NCBI RefSeq assembly: GCF_026339875.1
Contig: NZ_JAPEPZ010000002.1
Location: 372,001-436,000, forward strand
DNA: 64,000 bases
DNA from: Streptomyces sp. NBC_01571
Lineage (GTDB): Bacteria > Actinomycetota > Actinomycetes > Streptomycetales > Streptomycetaceae
Reading direction: 5' to 3'
Shown: positions 52,423 through 62,079 of the stretch, piece after piece
How the letters are laid out: each line of letters starts with the position of its first letter
Numbering within the stretch: position 1 is the first letter of the stretch
Program-made: the position numbers and the translations under genes
Notes under the pieces: model-generated
Told to the model about the DNA's origin: nothing
The model's database searches: none
What the model saw: only the letters and a program-made list of their open reading frames with translations

Positions 52423-54003
52423 ATGCCGTCCTACCTGTCGCCGGGCGTCTACGTCGAGGAGGTGGCCAGCGGCTCTCGTCCGATCGAGGGTGTGGGCACC
52501 TCGGTGGCGGCCTTCGTGGGGCTCGCCCCGTCGGGGCCGCTCAACGAGCCGACGCTGGTGACCAACTGGACGCAGTACGTGGCGGCCTTCGGTGAGTTCA
52601 CCGACGGGTACTACCTCGCGCACTCCGTCTACGGCTTCTTCAACAACGGTGGCTCCGCCGCCTATGTCGTCCGGGTCGGCGGGACGCCCGGCGGTGTGAA
52701 CGGCGACGCGACGGCTCCGGCCGCGGTGACGGGATCCGCGCCGCGGGCCGCGCTGCCGCCCGGCGAGCCGAAGCAGCTCGGCACCTTCACGGTCAGTGCC
52801 GTCGCGGGCGGCTCGCTCAGCGTCGAGGTCGCCGACCCCGAGGGCGAGGGCCCCGCCGAGCGGTTCAGGCTGATCGTCAAGGACGGCGAGAAGGCCGTCG
52901 AGACGTTTGACGTGACCGCCAAGAAGGGCGGCCGCAACTACGTGGTCACGCAGGTGAAGGAGCGCTCCAAGCTCATCGCCGTGCAGGAGGCCGCACCCGC
53001 CGCGCAGCTGGTCAGGCCCGACAACCAGACGGTGGCGCTCGCCGCCCCGTCGCCCTCGGCGCCGGCCGTCCCGGCCGAGGAGCGGGACGGTCACCCCGGC
53101 CCCGCGCAGTACCTCGGCGACTCGGCCGACCGCACCGGCTTCGGCGGCCTGGAGGCCGTGGACGAGGTGTCGATGGTCGCCGTGCCCGACCTCATGGCCG
53201 CCTACCAGCGCGGTGCGATCGACCTGGAGGCCGTCAAGGCCGTCCAGCTCGGCCTGATCGCGCACTGCGAGCTGATGGGCGACCGGGTCGCGGTCATCGA
53301 CCCGCCGCCGGGTCTCAACGCCCGCCAGATCCGGGTCTGGCGTCAGGAGACGGCAGGCTACGACTCCAAGTACGCCGCCCTCTACTACCCCTGGATCAAG
53401 GCCTTCGACCCGGCGACCGGCCAGACCAGGATGATCCCGCCGAGCGGTCACGTCGCCGGCATCTGGGCCCGCAACGACTCCGAGCGCGGCGTGCACAAGG
53501 CTCCCGCCAACGAGGTCGTACGCGGAGCGGTGGACCTGGAACTGCAGATCACCCGCGGCGAGCAGGACCTGCTCAACCCCATCGGCGTCAACTGCATCCG
53601 CGCCTTCCCGGGCCGCGGCATCCGCGTCTGGGGCGCCCGCACCATGTCCTCCGACCCGGCCTGGCGGTACCTCAACATCCGCCGGTACTTCAACTACCTG
53701 GAGGAGTCGATCCTGATCGGCACCCAGTGGGTGGTGTTCGAGCCGAACGACCACGCGCTGTGGGCCAGGATCCGGCGCAACGTGTCCGCCTTCCTGGTCA
53801 ACGAGTGGCGCAGCGGTGCCCTCTTCGGCTCACGGCCGGAGGAGGCGTACTACGTCAAGTGCGACGAGGAGACCAACACGCCGGAGTCGGTCGACCTCGG
53901 CCGGGTCATCTGCGAGATCGGCATCGCGCCCGTCAAGCCCGCCGAGTTCGTGATCTTCCGGCTGGCCCAGTTCTCCAGCGGGAACGGCGAGTTGGAGGAG
54001 TAG
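52423..54003 (+). CDS. cis2: CIS tail sheath protein
   Basis: 526 residues, one sheath protein. The N-terminal YLSPGVYVEE motif is shared by phage and CIS sheaths; the C-terminal region (EDLE... HALWARIRRNVSAFLVNEW; VIFRLAQFSS) is the conserved polymerising core, with an inserted domain at about 100-215. It forms the contractile outer layer and stores the firing energy. GAGGAGAGC precedes the ATG. It is the first gene of a right-facing operon of CIS structural genes. Confidence 0.95.
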   Translation: MPSYLSPGVYVEEVASGSRPIEGVGTSVAAFVGLAPSGPLNEPTLVTNWTQYVAAFGEFTDGYYLAHSVYGFFNNGGSAAYVVRVGGTPGGVNGDATAPAAVTGSAPRAALPPGEPKQLGTFTVSAVAGGSLSVEVADPEGEGPAERFRLIVKDGEKAVETFDVTAKKGGRNYVVTQVKERSKLIAVQEAAPAAQLVRPDNQTVALAAPSPSAPAVPAEERDGHPGPAQYLGDSADRTGFGGLEAVDEVSMVAVPDLMAAYQRGAIDLEAVKAVQLGLIAHCELMGDRVAVIDPPPGLNARQIRVWRQETAGYDSKYAALYYPWIKAFDPATGQTRMIPPSGHVAGIWARNDSERGVHKAPANEVVRGAVDLELQITRGEQDLLNPIGVNCIRAFPGRGIRVWGARTMSSDPAWRYLNIRRYFNYLEESILIGTQWVVFEPNDHALWARIRRNVSAFLVNEWRSGALFGSRPEEAYYVKCDEETNTPESVDLGRVICEIGIAPVKPAEFVIFRLAQFSSGNGELEE

Positions 54004-54096
54004 TTCACGCGCCGGCGGCCCGCACCGACGTGACCGCCCCGGCGGTCGTCCGCCGCTTCCCGTACGTACCAGAACCCTCAGAAGGACAGAGAACAG

Positions 54097-54540
54097 ATGA
54101 GTCTCCAGCCGGGTGACGCCCTCACATCGCACAATTTCGGCCTGCAGATCGACGGTGTCATGGTCGAGTACCTCGCGGAGGTCAGCGGCCTCAGCATCGA
54201 GCAGGACGTCATCGAGTACCAGCAGGTCTCGTCCCAGGGCATCCCCGTCACCAAGAAGCTGCCGGGTGTGAAGAAGGCCGGCACCTGCACGGTGGTGCGC
54301 GGTATGACCCAGTCGGCCGCCTTCAACCAGTGGATCACCGAGTCGGTCGCCGGCCAGATGAGCACCGCCCGCAAGAACGCCACCATCATGGTGATGGACT
54401 ATCAGAACAACCCGGTCAAGCGGTACAACATGCGCAACGCCTGGTGCAGCAAGATCGACACCAGCACCGTCAAGGCAGGCGAGGCCGCCGCGCTCACCGA
54501 GACCGTCACGATCACCTTCGAAGAACTGGTCATCGAGTAA
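54097..54540 (+). CDS. cis1: CIS inner tube protein
   Basis: 147 residues of the T4 gp19-like tail-tube family (NFGLQIDGVMVEYLAEVSGL; KNATIMVMDYQNN; WCSKIDTSTVKAGEAA). It stacks as hexameric rings inside the sheath and forms the channel that carries cargo. Its TAA stop overlaps the next ATG, so the following small genes are coupled to it. Confidence 0.94.
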   Translation: MSLQPGDALTSHNFGLQIDGVMVEYLAEVSGLSIEQDVIEYQQVSSQGIPVTKKLPGVKKAGTCTVVRGMTQSAAFNQWITESVAGQMSTARKNATIMVMDYQNNPVKRYNMRNAWCSKIDTSTVKAGEAAALTETVTITFEELVIE

Positions 54541-55037
54541 TGCGCCGTACGGCTCCCAGGACGGCCGCGTCCGCGGCCGTCGCCGAACCGGTGCCGGAGG
54601 CGGAAGCCTGGGCGGGGCCGGAGCAGACCGCTGCTCCGGCCCCGGCCCCCGCCGCGACACCCCAGCCCCTGCGTACCGAGTTCGAGTTCGAGCTGCCGCG
54701 CGGATATGTCGACGACTCCGGCACCGTGCACCGCCTCGGCGTGATGCGGCTCGCCACCGCACGGGACGAGCTGATCCCGCTCCGGGACATGCGCGTCCAG
54801 GAGAACCCGGCGTACCTGTCCGTCGTACTCCTCGGCCGGGTCATCACCCGGCTCGGCACGCTGCCCCTGGTGCACGACGGGGTGGTGGAGAACATGTTCG
54901 CCTCCGACCTCGCGTTCCTGCAGGACTTCTACCGCCAGGTCAACGCCGAGGGCCACACCCGTGCCGCCGTCACCTGCCCGCACTGCGAGGAGCCGTTCGA
55001 GGTCGAACTCGGCGGGAGCCGCCTGGGGGAATCGTGA
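54540..55037 (+). CDS. CIS accessory protein with CxxC zinc-like motif
   Basis: 165 residues with a disordered Ala/Pro-rich start (1-45) and a C-terminal domain with FEFELPRGYVDDSG, MRLATARDELIPL and a final CPHCEEPFEVEL. Position right after the tube gene and before a 52-residue gene matches tail assembly chaperone genes of phages and the small proteins of eCIS loci. I infer a tube-assembly helper; the exact function is unknown. Confidence 0.7.
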   Translation: MRRTAPRTAASAAVAEPVPEAEAWAGPEQTAAPAPAPAATPQPLRTEFEFELPRGYVDDSGTVHRLGVMRLATARDELIPLRDMRVQENPAYLSVVLLGRVITRLGTLPLVHDGVVENMFASDLAFLQDFYRQVNAEGHTRAAVTCPHCEEPFEVELGGSRLGES

Positions 55038-55192
55038 CGTACGCGACCGACCGCATCCACGAGGAGATCGCGTACATCGCCTACCACTTCCACTGGAGCC
55101 TGGAGACCATCCTGGACCTCGAACACCGCGACCGGCGCCGCTACACGGAACAGATCGCGGCACTCGTCCATCGCGGCGCCGGGGAGAGGTGA
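55034..55192 (+). CDS. small CIS protein (DUF6760-like, Pvc6-type)
   Basis: 52 residues, starting GTG overlapping the previous stop (GTGA). Sequence is mostly one helix: TDRIHEEIAYIAYHFHW then LDLEHRDRRRYTEQI, the pattern of DUF6760 proteins of eCIS clusters. With the preceding gene it resembles the paired tail assembly chaperones of phages. Too short to be certain from sequence alone, but position and motif agree. Confidence 0.75.
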   Translation: MTYATDRIHEEIAYIAYHFHWSLETILDLEHRDRRRYTEQIAALVHRGAGER

Positions 55193-55198
55193 CGCGGC

Positions 55199-58100
55199 GT
55201 GGGCGTCTTTGATCGGCTTCGGGGCGGCGGGCGGGACCGGGGCACCAGCGGCGCGTCCGTCACGGGCCCGGCCGGCGGTCCGGTTCCCGGTGACGGCTCG
55301 GCTCCGGGGGCGGCCGGCAGCGTGTCTGCGAGTGCCGGAGCCGGGTCGAGCGATGTCGGCGACGGAGGCGGGGCTCGCGTGGTCCGGGCTGCCGCCTGGC
55401 CCTCGCTGCCCCCCATCCAGCGCGCCACCGCCGGCCGGGGCTCCGTCGCCGACTCCGGGTTCGGCGGCCGGCTGACGACCTGGCAGAACCCGTCCTTCAC
55501 CGGCACGCTCTCGCACGCAGTGCTCGACGGCGCGCCCGGCGGGCTGGTGCGCGGCGTGCTCGTCACTCCGGCGCTGCCCGCCTCCGGTCTCGAACTCCCC
55601 TCGCTCTCCTTGCCGGTGGCGACACCCGCGGAGCCGGCCGACCACGTCGGCGCGCAGTCCGTGCGGCGCACGAGCCTCCCGGGCACGGCGACCGGCCCTG
55701 TGGGCCCGGCAGTGACCGCCGTACCGCCCGCGGCCATCCGGCGTCCGGCGCCGACCGGGCTCACCAGGGCACCGGCCGGTCCCGCGGTACAGCGACGGGC
55801 GCTGCCGGTGGTGACACCGTCCGCGCCACGACGTACGGCGACCGGGCCTTCGGTGCAGAGGGTGGTGGCCGCCTCGTCGGCCACGGGCGGGGCCGGGTCC
55901 GGCTCCCTCTCCCCGCACACCTCCTCCCCGGCCATGCCCTCCCCGGACAGGCCCACCCCCGTTCCCCCCGTCTCCGGCCCGCTGACCACGTCCACCGGAC
56001 CGGGTCCCGCCTCCGCCGGACCGGGTCCCGCGGTCGTGGCTCCCGCGGACTCGGCGTCGCGCGGATCCTCTGCGGACGCCGGGCAGGCCGCCCCTTCCGC
56101 CTCCGTCCCACGGCCCTCGGACGGCGCCACCACGGGATCCGGCCTGCCGGTCCAGCGTCGTACGTCCGGCGGCGCAGGGCGTACGGTGCCCGGCGCGCCG
56201 GCGGCCGGCGGCCCGGCCCCGGTGTCCGCCCCGCCGAAGCCACCGGCCGATGCCCCGACCGCGGGTACGCCGCGGCGGCGCTCCGCCCTGGGCGCGCCCC
56301 TGTCCTCCCCGGCCTCGCATGCGGTACCGCCCGTGCGGCTCGACTCGGCCGTAGCGGGGCCGGATTCGGGACATCCCGCGCCGGTACGCGGAACGGGAGC
56401 CCCGGCGGGGCAACCGGGAGCGGCCGGCGGTGAAACCTCGTCCGGCGCTCCGTCGGCGGGTGCGGGTCCCCGGTCCGGGTCCTCGAGCGGCGGCCTGCCG
56501 GTGCAACGCGCCCTCGCCTCCGCCGCCCCGGTCCCGGCCTCGTCCGGCGCCCCGGGTGCGGACGGTGACCGGCAGGGTGTCCCCGGACGGAACGGCTCCG
56601 CGCGGTCGTCCGCGCCGACGGTGCCGTCGCGTCCGCCGGTACGCGCGCTCGCCCCCGCACGCGCGTTGACCTCGGCCCTGCCCGCCGTACCCCCGGCCAC
56701 CGCGGTCCAGCGCCGGACCGCCCCCGCGGCCGTACCCCTGCGTCGCACCACGCCCGCCGACGGGCTTCCGGGCGGCGGCGGTTCACCAAGCGCGCCGTCC
56801 GGCCCGGGCGCGGAACGCTCCGGGGGCGCCGCGCCGGGGCCGCGGGGCGGCATCACCGGGGCCGCGCCGCTGCCCGGTGGTGTCGTGACCACGACGGCTC
56901 CGGCCGTTCAGCGCTCCAAGGCGACCGGCTCCGCCGCAGCCGGTGGCGGGCCGGTGCTCCGGCGTCCCGGCACTTCGGGGCCGGTGCCTTCGACGGCCGG
57001 TGCCGGGCTGCCCGGCACCACCGGCGCCACGGTCCGGTCAGCGGTGCCCGGTCGGGGGACGGGCGGGGTGAGTGATCCGGCCGCGCGGCCCGGCTCCCCA
57101 CCACCCTCGGCCGCCGGTGCGGTCGCCCCCGTGGCCGGCTCGGCAGGGCTCGGCGCTCCCGTCGTCCAGCGGCTCACCACGCTGACCCCCGCCGCGGATC
57201 CGTCGCCTGCCATCGATCCTTCGGCGCGGGTCGGGCCTGCGGCCGGAACTCCCGTGCCCTCCCCCGCCCTTGACGCGACGATCCCGGGCTCGGCGGCCGC
57301 GGGCACCGTTCCCTCAGTCGTCCAGACGCCGGGCTCCGCGGTGACCGTCGCCCGTCCGGGCGGCCCCGCCACGCCCGTCGGCCGCGCGTCCGCACCCGGT
57401 GCCGGAACGGCGGCGCCCGGCACCCCTGCCGTCCAACGCCTTGCCGCGCCCGCCTCGGCCTCCGGCCCCGCATCACGCGCCTCGTCGTCGCCGCGGCCCA
57501 CCGTCGCGCGGACGACGGCCTCCCCGGCCCCCGGTGCGCCGACGTCGGCCGTTCCGGGTGTTCCCGCGCCCGGCGCGGCAGGACTTCCCGCCTCCGGCCG
57601 TACGCACCCCACAGCTGCCGGCGGCCCGGTCGGCCCGCGTCCTACCGGCACTCCTCCCGTCCGGGGCCGTTCGGGCGGTCCCGACGCACCTGCCGTGCAA
57701 CGGTCGGTCGACGACTCGCCCGCGGAGCCCGGCGGTGGCCCGGCGCCGCGAGGTCAACAGGCCTCGCCCGTCGCGCCGTCGGGCGCGGAGCCGCGGCTGG
57801 GCCCGGCTCCGTCCGCGTCGGCCGGGCAGTCCTCCGCCCGGCAGCCCGAAGCCTCCGTACCGGCGGCTTCGGGGGCGGCGGCGCAGCACACCGCTCCCCG
57901 TCCCGGTTCCGGCCCCCGTCCGCACGGCACACCCGTACAGCGGCTCGGCCTGGGCGCCCCCGTCGTACAGCGAGTCGCCACCGCGCCCGAGGCGTCCGGT
58001 GGCGTCCTGTCGCTCCCGCTCTCGGGAACACACCACGGCGCTCCGGAGCGAGCGGCCGACGCACCGGTTCCGACGCCGACCTCCGGCGCAACCACCCCCG

Positions 58101-58864
58101 GTCCGGGGGTGGTTCAGCGCTCGACGGCGGCTCACGTCTCCCCGCCACGCGCGCTGCCCGCCGACGGCCTCCCCGTGGCCCTCACCGGTACCGCGGGCCG
58201 GAGCGACCATCCCGTCGTGCAGCGCCCCATCGCTCCGGGCACGCCCACGCCGCTCCCGCCGGCCGCCGCACGCCCCACGCCCGTGGTGCGGTACGCCTCG
58301 GCCGGCCCGTCCACACAGTCGGCGGCGGCAGCGACGCCAACGCCGTACGGGGGCCGCGCCACTACTCCGGTCCGGCAGTCGTCGAGCCCGAACAGCGCTC
58401 CCGGCAGCACGAATTCGCCCGCCACCACGGGGTCGACGCCCCGAACGGCGGTCCCTCTCAACGCGGTTCCCGCCGTTCCGCCTCTCGCCCTCCCGGTGCA
58501 GCGGGCCTCCGCGGCTCCGCCCACTCCACCCGCCCCGAACCCCGCAACGCCTCCGGCGACTCCGCATGTCCAGCGGGTCGTCAACGCGACGTCGCCGCCC
58601 CCGCCACCCCCTCCGACCGGTCCCCCGCCCGCGTACTCCGCGAGCGAACCCCCGTCCTCGCCCTCGTCCTCGGGAAACCGAGGCGTGGAGAGTGAGCAGG
58701 CCCCACCCGCGTACACCCCCGTCGACTTCAACCCCCGGGCTCTGACCCCAGGTCAGATCGACGAGCTGACGCACAAGCTGGCCGGTCCGATCACCCGCCT
58801 GCTGCGGACCGAACTCCGCCTCGAGCGCGAGCGGATCGGCAAGCTGCGCGATCCCCGCCGCTGA
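55199..58864 (+). CDS. large disordered VQR-repeat protein of the CIS operon
   Basis: 1221 residues. Almost the whole chain is Pro/Ala/Gly/Thr-rich and disordered. About fifteen xVQR motifs plus one PIQR (e.g. AVQRRALP, PVQRLGLG) are spread from about residue 73 to 1120. The only folded-looking part is the C-terminal 45 residues (LTPGQIDELTHKL, RTELRLERERIGKL). GTG start, seven bases after the previous stop. Similar proteins occur at this place in other Streptomyces CIS loci. The function is unknown; the same QR motif marks the DUF4157 protein, so a docking or processing partner for cargo is possible. Confidence 0.8.
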   Translation: MGVFDRLRGGGRDRGTSGASVTGPAGGPVPGDGSAPGAAGSVSASAGAGSSDVGDGGGARVVRAAAWPSLPPIQRATAGRGSVADSGFGGRLTTWQNPSFTGTLSHAVLDGAPGGLVRGVLVTPALPASGLELPSLSLPVATPAEPADHVGAQSVRRTSLPGTATGPVGPAVTAVPPAAIRRPAPTGLTRAPAGPAVQRRALPVVTPSAPRRTATGPSVQRVVAASSATGGAGSGSLSPHTSSPAMPSPDRPTPVPPVSGPLTTSTGPGPASAGPGPAVVAPADSASRGSSADAGQAAPSASVPRPSDGATTGSGLPVQRRTSGGAGRTVPGAPAAGGPAPVSAPPKPPADAPTAGTPRRRSALGAPLSSPASHAVPPVRLDSAVAGPDSGHPAPVRGTGAPAGQPGAAGGETSSGAPSAGAGPRSGSSSGGLPVQRALASAAPVPASSGAPGADGDRQGVPGRNGSARSSAPTVPSRPPVRALAPARALTSALPAVPPATAVQRRTAPAAVPLRRTTPADGLPGGGGSPSAPSGPGAERSGGAAPGPRGGITGAAPLPGGVVTTTAPAVQRSKATGSAAAGGGPVLRRPGTSGPVPSTAGAGLPGTTGATVRSAVPGRGTGGVSDPAARPGSPPPSAAGAVAPVAGSAGLGAPVVQRLTTLTPAADPSPAIDPSARVGPAAGTPVPSPALDATIPGSAAAGTVPSVVQTPGSAVTVARPGGPATPVGRASAPGAGTAAPGTPAVQRLAAPASASGPASRASSSPRPTVARTTASPAPGAPTSAVPGVPAPGAAGLPASGRTHPTAAGGPVGPRPTGTPPVRGRSGGPDAPAVQRSVDDSPAEPGGGPAPRGQQASPVAPSGAEPRLGPAPSASAGQSSARQPEASVPAASGAAAQHTAPRPGSGPRPHGTPVQRLGLGAPVVQRVATAPEASGGVLSLPLSGTHHGAPERAADAPVPTPTSGATTPGPGVVQRSTAAHVSPPRALPADGLPVALTGTAGRSDHPVVQRPIAPGTPTPLPPAAARPTPVVRYASAGPSTQSAAAATPTPYGGRATTPVRQSSSPNSAPGSTNSPATTGSTPRTAVPLNAVPAVPPLALPVQRASAAPPTPPAPNPATPPATPHVQRVVNATSPPPPPPPTGPPPAYSASEPPSSPSSSGNRGVESEQAPPAYTPVDFNPRALTPGQIDELTHKLAGPITRLLRTELRLERERIGKLRDPRR

Positions 58865-58908
58865 TCTCCCCCACCCCGCACGTCCGTTCCGAGAAAGGCC
58901 CACCCCCG

Positions 58909-59334
58909 ATGCCCACCGATCTCGACCCGGGATCCACCATCTTCTTCACCCTGACGATCGACGGCGAGAGCCTCGGCTACTTCAACGGGTGTGAGGGACT
59001 CTCGTCGCAGGTGGAGATCGAGCAGCGCCAGGAGGGCGGCAACAACGGGTTCGTGTGGCAGCTTCCGTCCCGCGTGACCTTCTCCAACATCCGCCTGACC
59101 CGGCCGCTCACCCCCGACACCTCCAAGGTCGCCGCCTGGATCTCGTCGGTGACGACGGGCGTCGAACGACCCACGGCGCAGATCGCGGCGCTGCGCGCGG
59201 ACGGTTCGGAGGTGGCGCGCTGGGGGCTGATCGACGTGCTGCCGGTGAGCTGGCAGGGGCCGTCCCTGGATCCGGCCAGTCCGGGCGTGGCCACGGAGGT
59301 CCTGGAGATCACCCACCACGGTTTCACGGACTAG
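58909..59334 (+). CDS. second CIS tube protein (tube initiator, Pvc5-like)
   Basis: 141 residues of the same tail-tube fold as cis1 (IFFTLTIDGESLGYFNGCEGL, then the LPSRVTFSNIRLTRPL core and a final VLEITHHGF). It is diverged from the main tube protein and lies next to the hub genes, so it probably forms the first ring between hub and tube. GAGAAAGG precedes the ATG. Confidence 0.85.
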   Translation: MPTDLDPGSTIFFTLTIDGESLGYFNGCEGLSSQVEIEQRQEGGNNGFVWQLPSRVTFSNIRLTRPLTPDTSKVAAWISSVTTGVERPTAQIAALRADGSEVARWGLIDVLPVSWQGPSLDPASPGVATEVLEITHHGFTD

Positions 59335-59394
59335 GGGCGGACCGGGACCAGTCAGGAACTCGGGGACTTCAGGGACTAGGGGACGGCGAAGAAC

Positions 59395-60132
59395 ATGGCA
59401 GGCAAGGCAGGAAAGGGCAGCAAGGGCGGTGCGGGCAAGAGCCTCGTCCGTGCCACGCTGGCCATCCACGAGCCGCCCATCGGCCACAGCACGACACCGG
59501 GCGCGTTGATCAAGACGTTCAACTTCGACTTCAACCCCTCCACGCTCTCCCTGAGTCGCCGGGCCCGGTGGAAGACCACTCCGACCGCGGCCGTGCGCGA
59601 CGGCTCCCTCCCGGAGTTCATGGGTCCCGAGCCGCGTGAACTGACCGTCGAGATCTTCCTCGACTCCTCCGACGACCCGACCAGCAACACGGTGCTCAAG
59701 AAGGTCGAGTCGCTGTTCTCCTGCTGCGAGGTGACGACGAAGAGCATCGCCGCCAAGCAGCCGTCAACGCCCTGGGTGGTCTTCCAGTGGGGGTCGTTCT
59801 CGACCGCGCGCTTCACCGCGTACGTCGGCTCCGTGGAGGCCAGTTACTCGCTCTTCGGCACGACGGGCGTGCCGATCCGTGCCACCTGCCAGGTGCACCT
59901 GCACGAGATCCCCAGCAAGACCAAGGGCCAGAACCCGACGTCGGGCGCCCTCACGGCACAGCGCGTGCACCGGGTCGTGGCCGGCGACTCCCTGCAGTCG
60001 CTGGCCTGGCGGGAGTACGGTAACGCGGCCGCCTGGCGTGCGATCGCCGAGGTCAACGGCATCGACGACCCGTCCCGGCTGTCGAACGGCACGGAGCTCG
60101 TGCTTCCGGCCGCCGAGGAGGTGGGTCTCTGA
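59395..60132 (+). CDS. cis7: CIS baseplate hub protein with LysM domain (Pvc7-like)
   Basis: 245 residues: basic Gly/Lys-rich start, the hub beta-domain (FNFDFNPSTLSLSRRARW; ELTVEIFLDSS) and a C-terminal LysM domain (about 190-240, HRVVAGDSLQSLAWREYGN). Pvc7/Afp7 and T4 gp53-like proteins use LysM to glue the hub and wedge together. Its TGA overlaps the ATG of the spike gene. Confidence 0.9.
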   Translation: MAGKAGKGSKGGAGKSLVRATLAIHEPPIGHSTTPGALIKTFNFDFNPSTLSLSRRARWKTTPTAAVRDGSLPEFMGPEPRELTVEIFLDSSDDPTSNTVLKKVESLFSCCEVTTKSIAAKQPSTPWVVFQWGSFSTARFTAYVGSVEASYSLFGTTGVPIRATCQVHLHEIPSKTKGQNPTSGALTAQRVHRVVAGDSLQSLAWREYGNAAAWRAIAEVNGIDDPSRLSNGTELVLPAAEEVGL

Positions 60133-62039
60133 TGGTGCAGGCCTCGTACTCCAGCGTCGTCCACGTCACGGTGGGCGGCAGCCCGCTCCCGGACAAGATC
60201 GCCTCCGACCTGGTCGGCTGCTGGGTCGACCTCGGGGCCGGGGTGCCCGGCGCGTTCCGGCTCACCTTCCGCGACCCGGACCGGCTGGTGCTCGGCGACC
60301 TCAACGTCCAGTGCGGCACCGAGGTGGTCCTCGCGCCGGTGGCCGACGGCCAGGGGGCCTCCTCCCCGCTGCTGACCGGCGAGGTCACCGGTATGGAGAC
60401 CGACTACGACGGCACCGGGACCTTCACCGTCGTGCGCGGTTACGACCTGGGCCACCGTCTGATGCGTCAGCGCAGGGTGGCCGCCTACCGCAATCAGACG
60501 GCCTCCGACATCGTGCGCAAGCTGGTCGCCATGAACGGCATCCCGGTCGGCGCCAAGGTCAGGTCGACCCGGACGGTGTACGAGTTCATCAGCCAGGCCA
60601 ACGTCACCGACTGGGACTTCCTGGCCCGGCTCGCCGACGAGAACGAGATGGTGATGTCGCTGGACTCCCAGGGGAGGTTCCAGTTCGTCAGGCCCGACCC
60701 GGCGTCCGGAGCGCCCTCGACGAGCACGCCCGGCGAGAAGAGTCCCTTCGTGCTCCAGGGCGGCGTCGACGTGCTGCGCTGCCGGGCCGCGGTGACCTCC
60801 GCCGACCAGGTCGCCAAGACCGAGGCCCGCGGCTGGGACGTCGGGACCAAGAAGAAGCTGACCGCGACGGCGCCCGCCACGGCCAACGCCGGGTTCGCCA
60901 TCGGCATCACGCCCAAGGACACCGCGAAGAAGTTCAAGCCCGCCAAACTCGTCGAGACCGACACGCCCTACGACCGCCAGCCCGAGGTCAAGTTCGCCGC
61001 CGAGGCCCTGGCCGACGACGTGACCTCGTCCTTCGCCGAGCTGGAGGTCGTGGTCTGGGGCAACCCCAAACTGCGCCCCGGCGTCCCGATCGCGCTCACC
61101 GACGTGGGCAAGCCCTTCGAGGGCCAGTACACGGTCACCTCCGTGCGGCACGAGTTCGGCAACGACGAGCCCTACCGGACCTGGGTGACCGTCAGCGGCC
61201 GGCAGTGGCGCTCCCTGTACGGCCTGACCTCGGGAGGCGGCACGGCCACCACGCCGAAGCTGCCGAGCGTGGCCAACGCCCTGGTGACGAACGTCCAGGA
61301 TCCGCTCAAGCAGGGCCGGGTCAAGCTGCAGTTCCCCTGGCTCGACGACCTGTACGAGAGCGACTGGACGCGCACCGTGCAGCTGGGCGGGAAGGGCGGC
61401 GGCGGGGTGTTCCCGTACGACGTCGGTGACGAGGTGCTGGTGGCCTTCGACCGCGGTGCCCTGGATCACCCGTTCGTCGTCGGCGGCCTCTACAACGGCA
61501 GGGACAGGCCGACCGTCGTCAGTGACGTTCCGCTGCACGACGGGCTCAAGAAGCAGGCGATCCGCCACACCCTGTCCGACCGGAAGGGCAATCGCGTCGA
61601 CCTGCTCAGCCAGCAGACCGGTGCCCGTAAGCAGGGCGTGCGCATCGCCTCCGGCAACGACAAGCTGACCATCAACCTCGACCGCACGAAGACCGAGATC
61701 ACGGTGGACAGCAAGGGGTCCGTCACCATCAAGGGCAGCAGGTCTGTGTCGGTGGAGGCGGGAACCGACCTCACCCTCAGCGCGCGCCGGAGTCTGACGA
61801 TCAAGAGCGGCGGGCTCCTCAACATCGAGGGCCGCGGACTGGTCAACCTGAAGTCCCTGGGCGGGGCGGTGACGGTCGACGCGATGGGGGCGCTCAACCT
61901 CAAGGCGGTCGGCGCCGCGATGCTCAGCGCGGGCGGCACGGTCCAGGTCAACTCCGTCGCCGCCGTCGGTGTCCGGGCCGTCACCATCCCGCTGCAGGGC
62001 CTGGTGATGGTCAACAACAAGCCCTATCCACTGCCGTGA
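60132..62039 (+). CDS. cis8: CIS central spike (VgrG-like, Pvc8)
   Basis: 635 residues, full-length spike. N-terminal gp27-like hub domains (1-360; SGAPSTSTPG loop, ALADDVTSSFAELEVVVWG), a gp5-like OB domain (about 378-460; DPLKQGRVKLQFPWLDD and GDEVLVAFDRGALDHPFVVGGL) and a C-terminal triple beta-helix (about 500-620; VTIKGSRSVSVEAGTDLTL). It pierces the target membrane when the sheath contracts. No enzymatic extension is seen. Confidence 0.94.
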   Translation: MVQASYSSVVHVTVGGSPLPDKIASDLVGCWVDLGAGVPGAFRLTFRDPDRLVLGDLNVQCGTEVVLAPVADGQGASSPLLTGEVTGMETDYDGTGTFTVVRGYDLGHRLMRQRRVAAYRNQTASDIVRKLVAMNGIPVGAKVRSTRTVYEFISQANVTDWDFLARLADENEMVMSLDSQGRFQFVRPDPASGAPSTSTPGEKSPFVLQGGVDVLRCRAAVTSADQVAKTEARGWDVGTKKKLTATAPATANAGFAIGITPKDTAKKFKPAKLVETDTPYDRQPEVKFAAEALADDVTSSFAELEVVVWGNPKLRPGVPIALTDVGKPFEGQYTVTSVRHEFGNDEPYRTWVTVSGRQWRSLYGLTSGGGTATTPKLPSVANALVTNVQDPLKQGRVKLQFPWLDDLYESDWTRTVQLGGKGGGGVFPYDVGDEVLVAFDRGALDHPFVVGGLYNGRDRPTVVSDVPLHDGLKKQAIRHTLSDRKGNRVDLLSQQTGARKQGVRIASGNDKLTINLDRTKTEITVDSKGSVTIKGSRSVSVEAGTDLTLSARRSLTIKSGGLLNIEGRGLVNLKSLGGAVTVDAMGALNLKAVGAAMLSAGGTVQVNSVAAVGVRAVTIPLQGLVMVNNKPYPLP

Positions 62040-62079
62040 TGGCCGCGAAGTTCGTCAGGAAAAGGCGGGTGTCCCTCTG

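Noticed and set aside
51706..53754. Minus-strand frame across the cis2 start
   Set aside because: It spans the divergent promoter region and lies antisense to the sheath gene.
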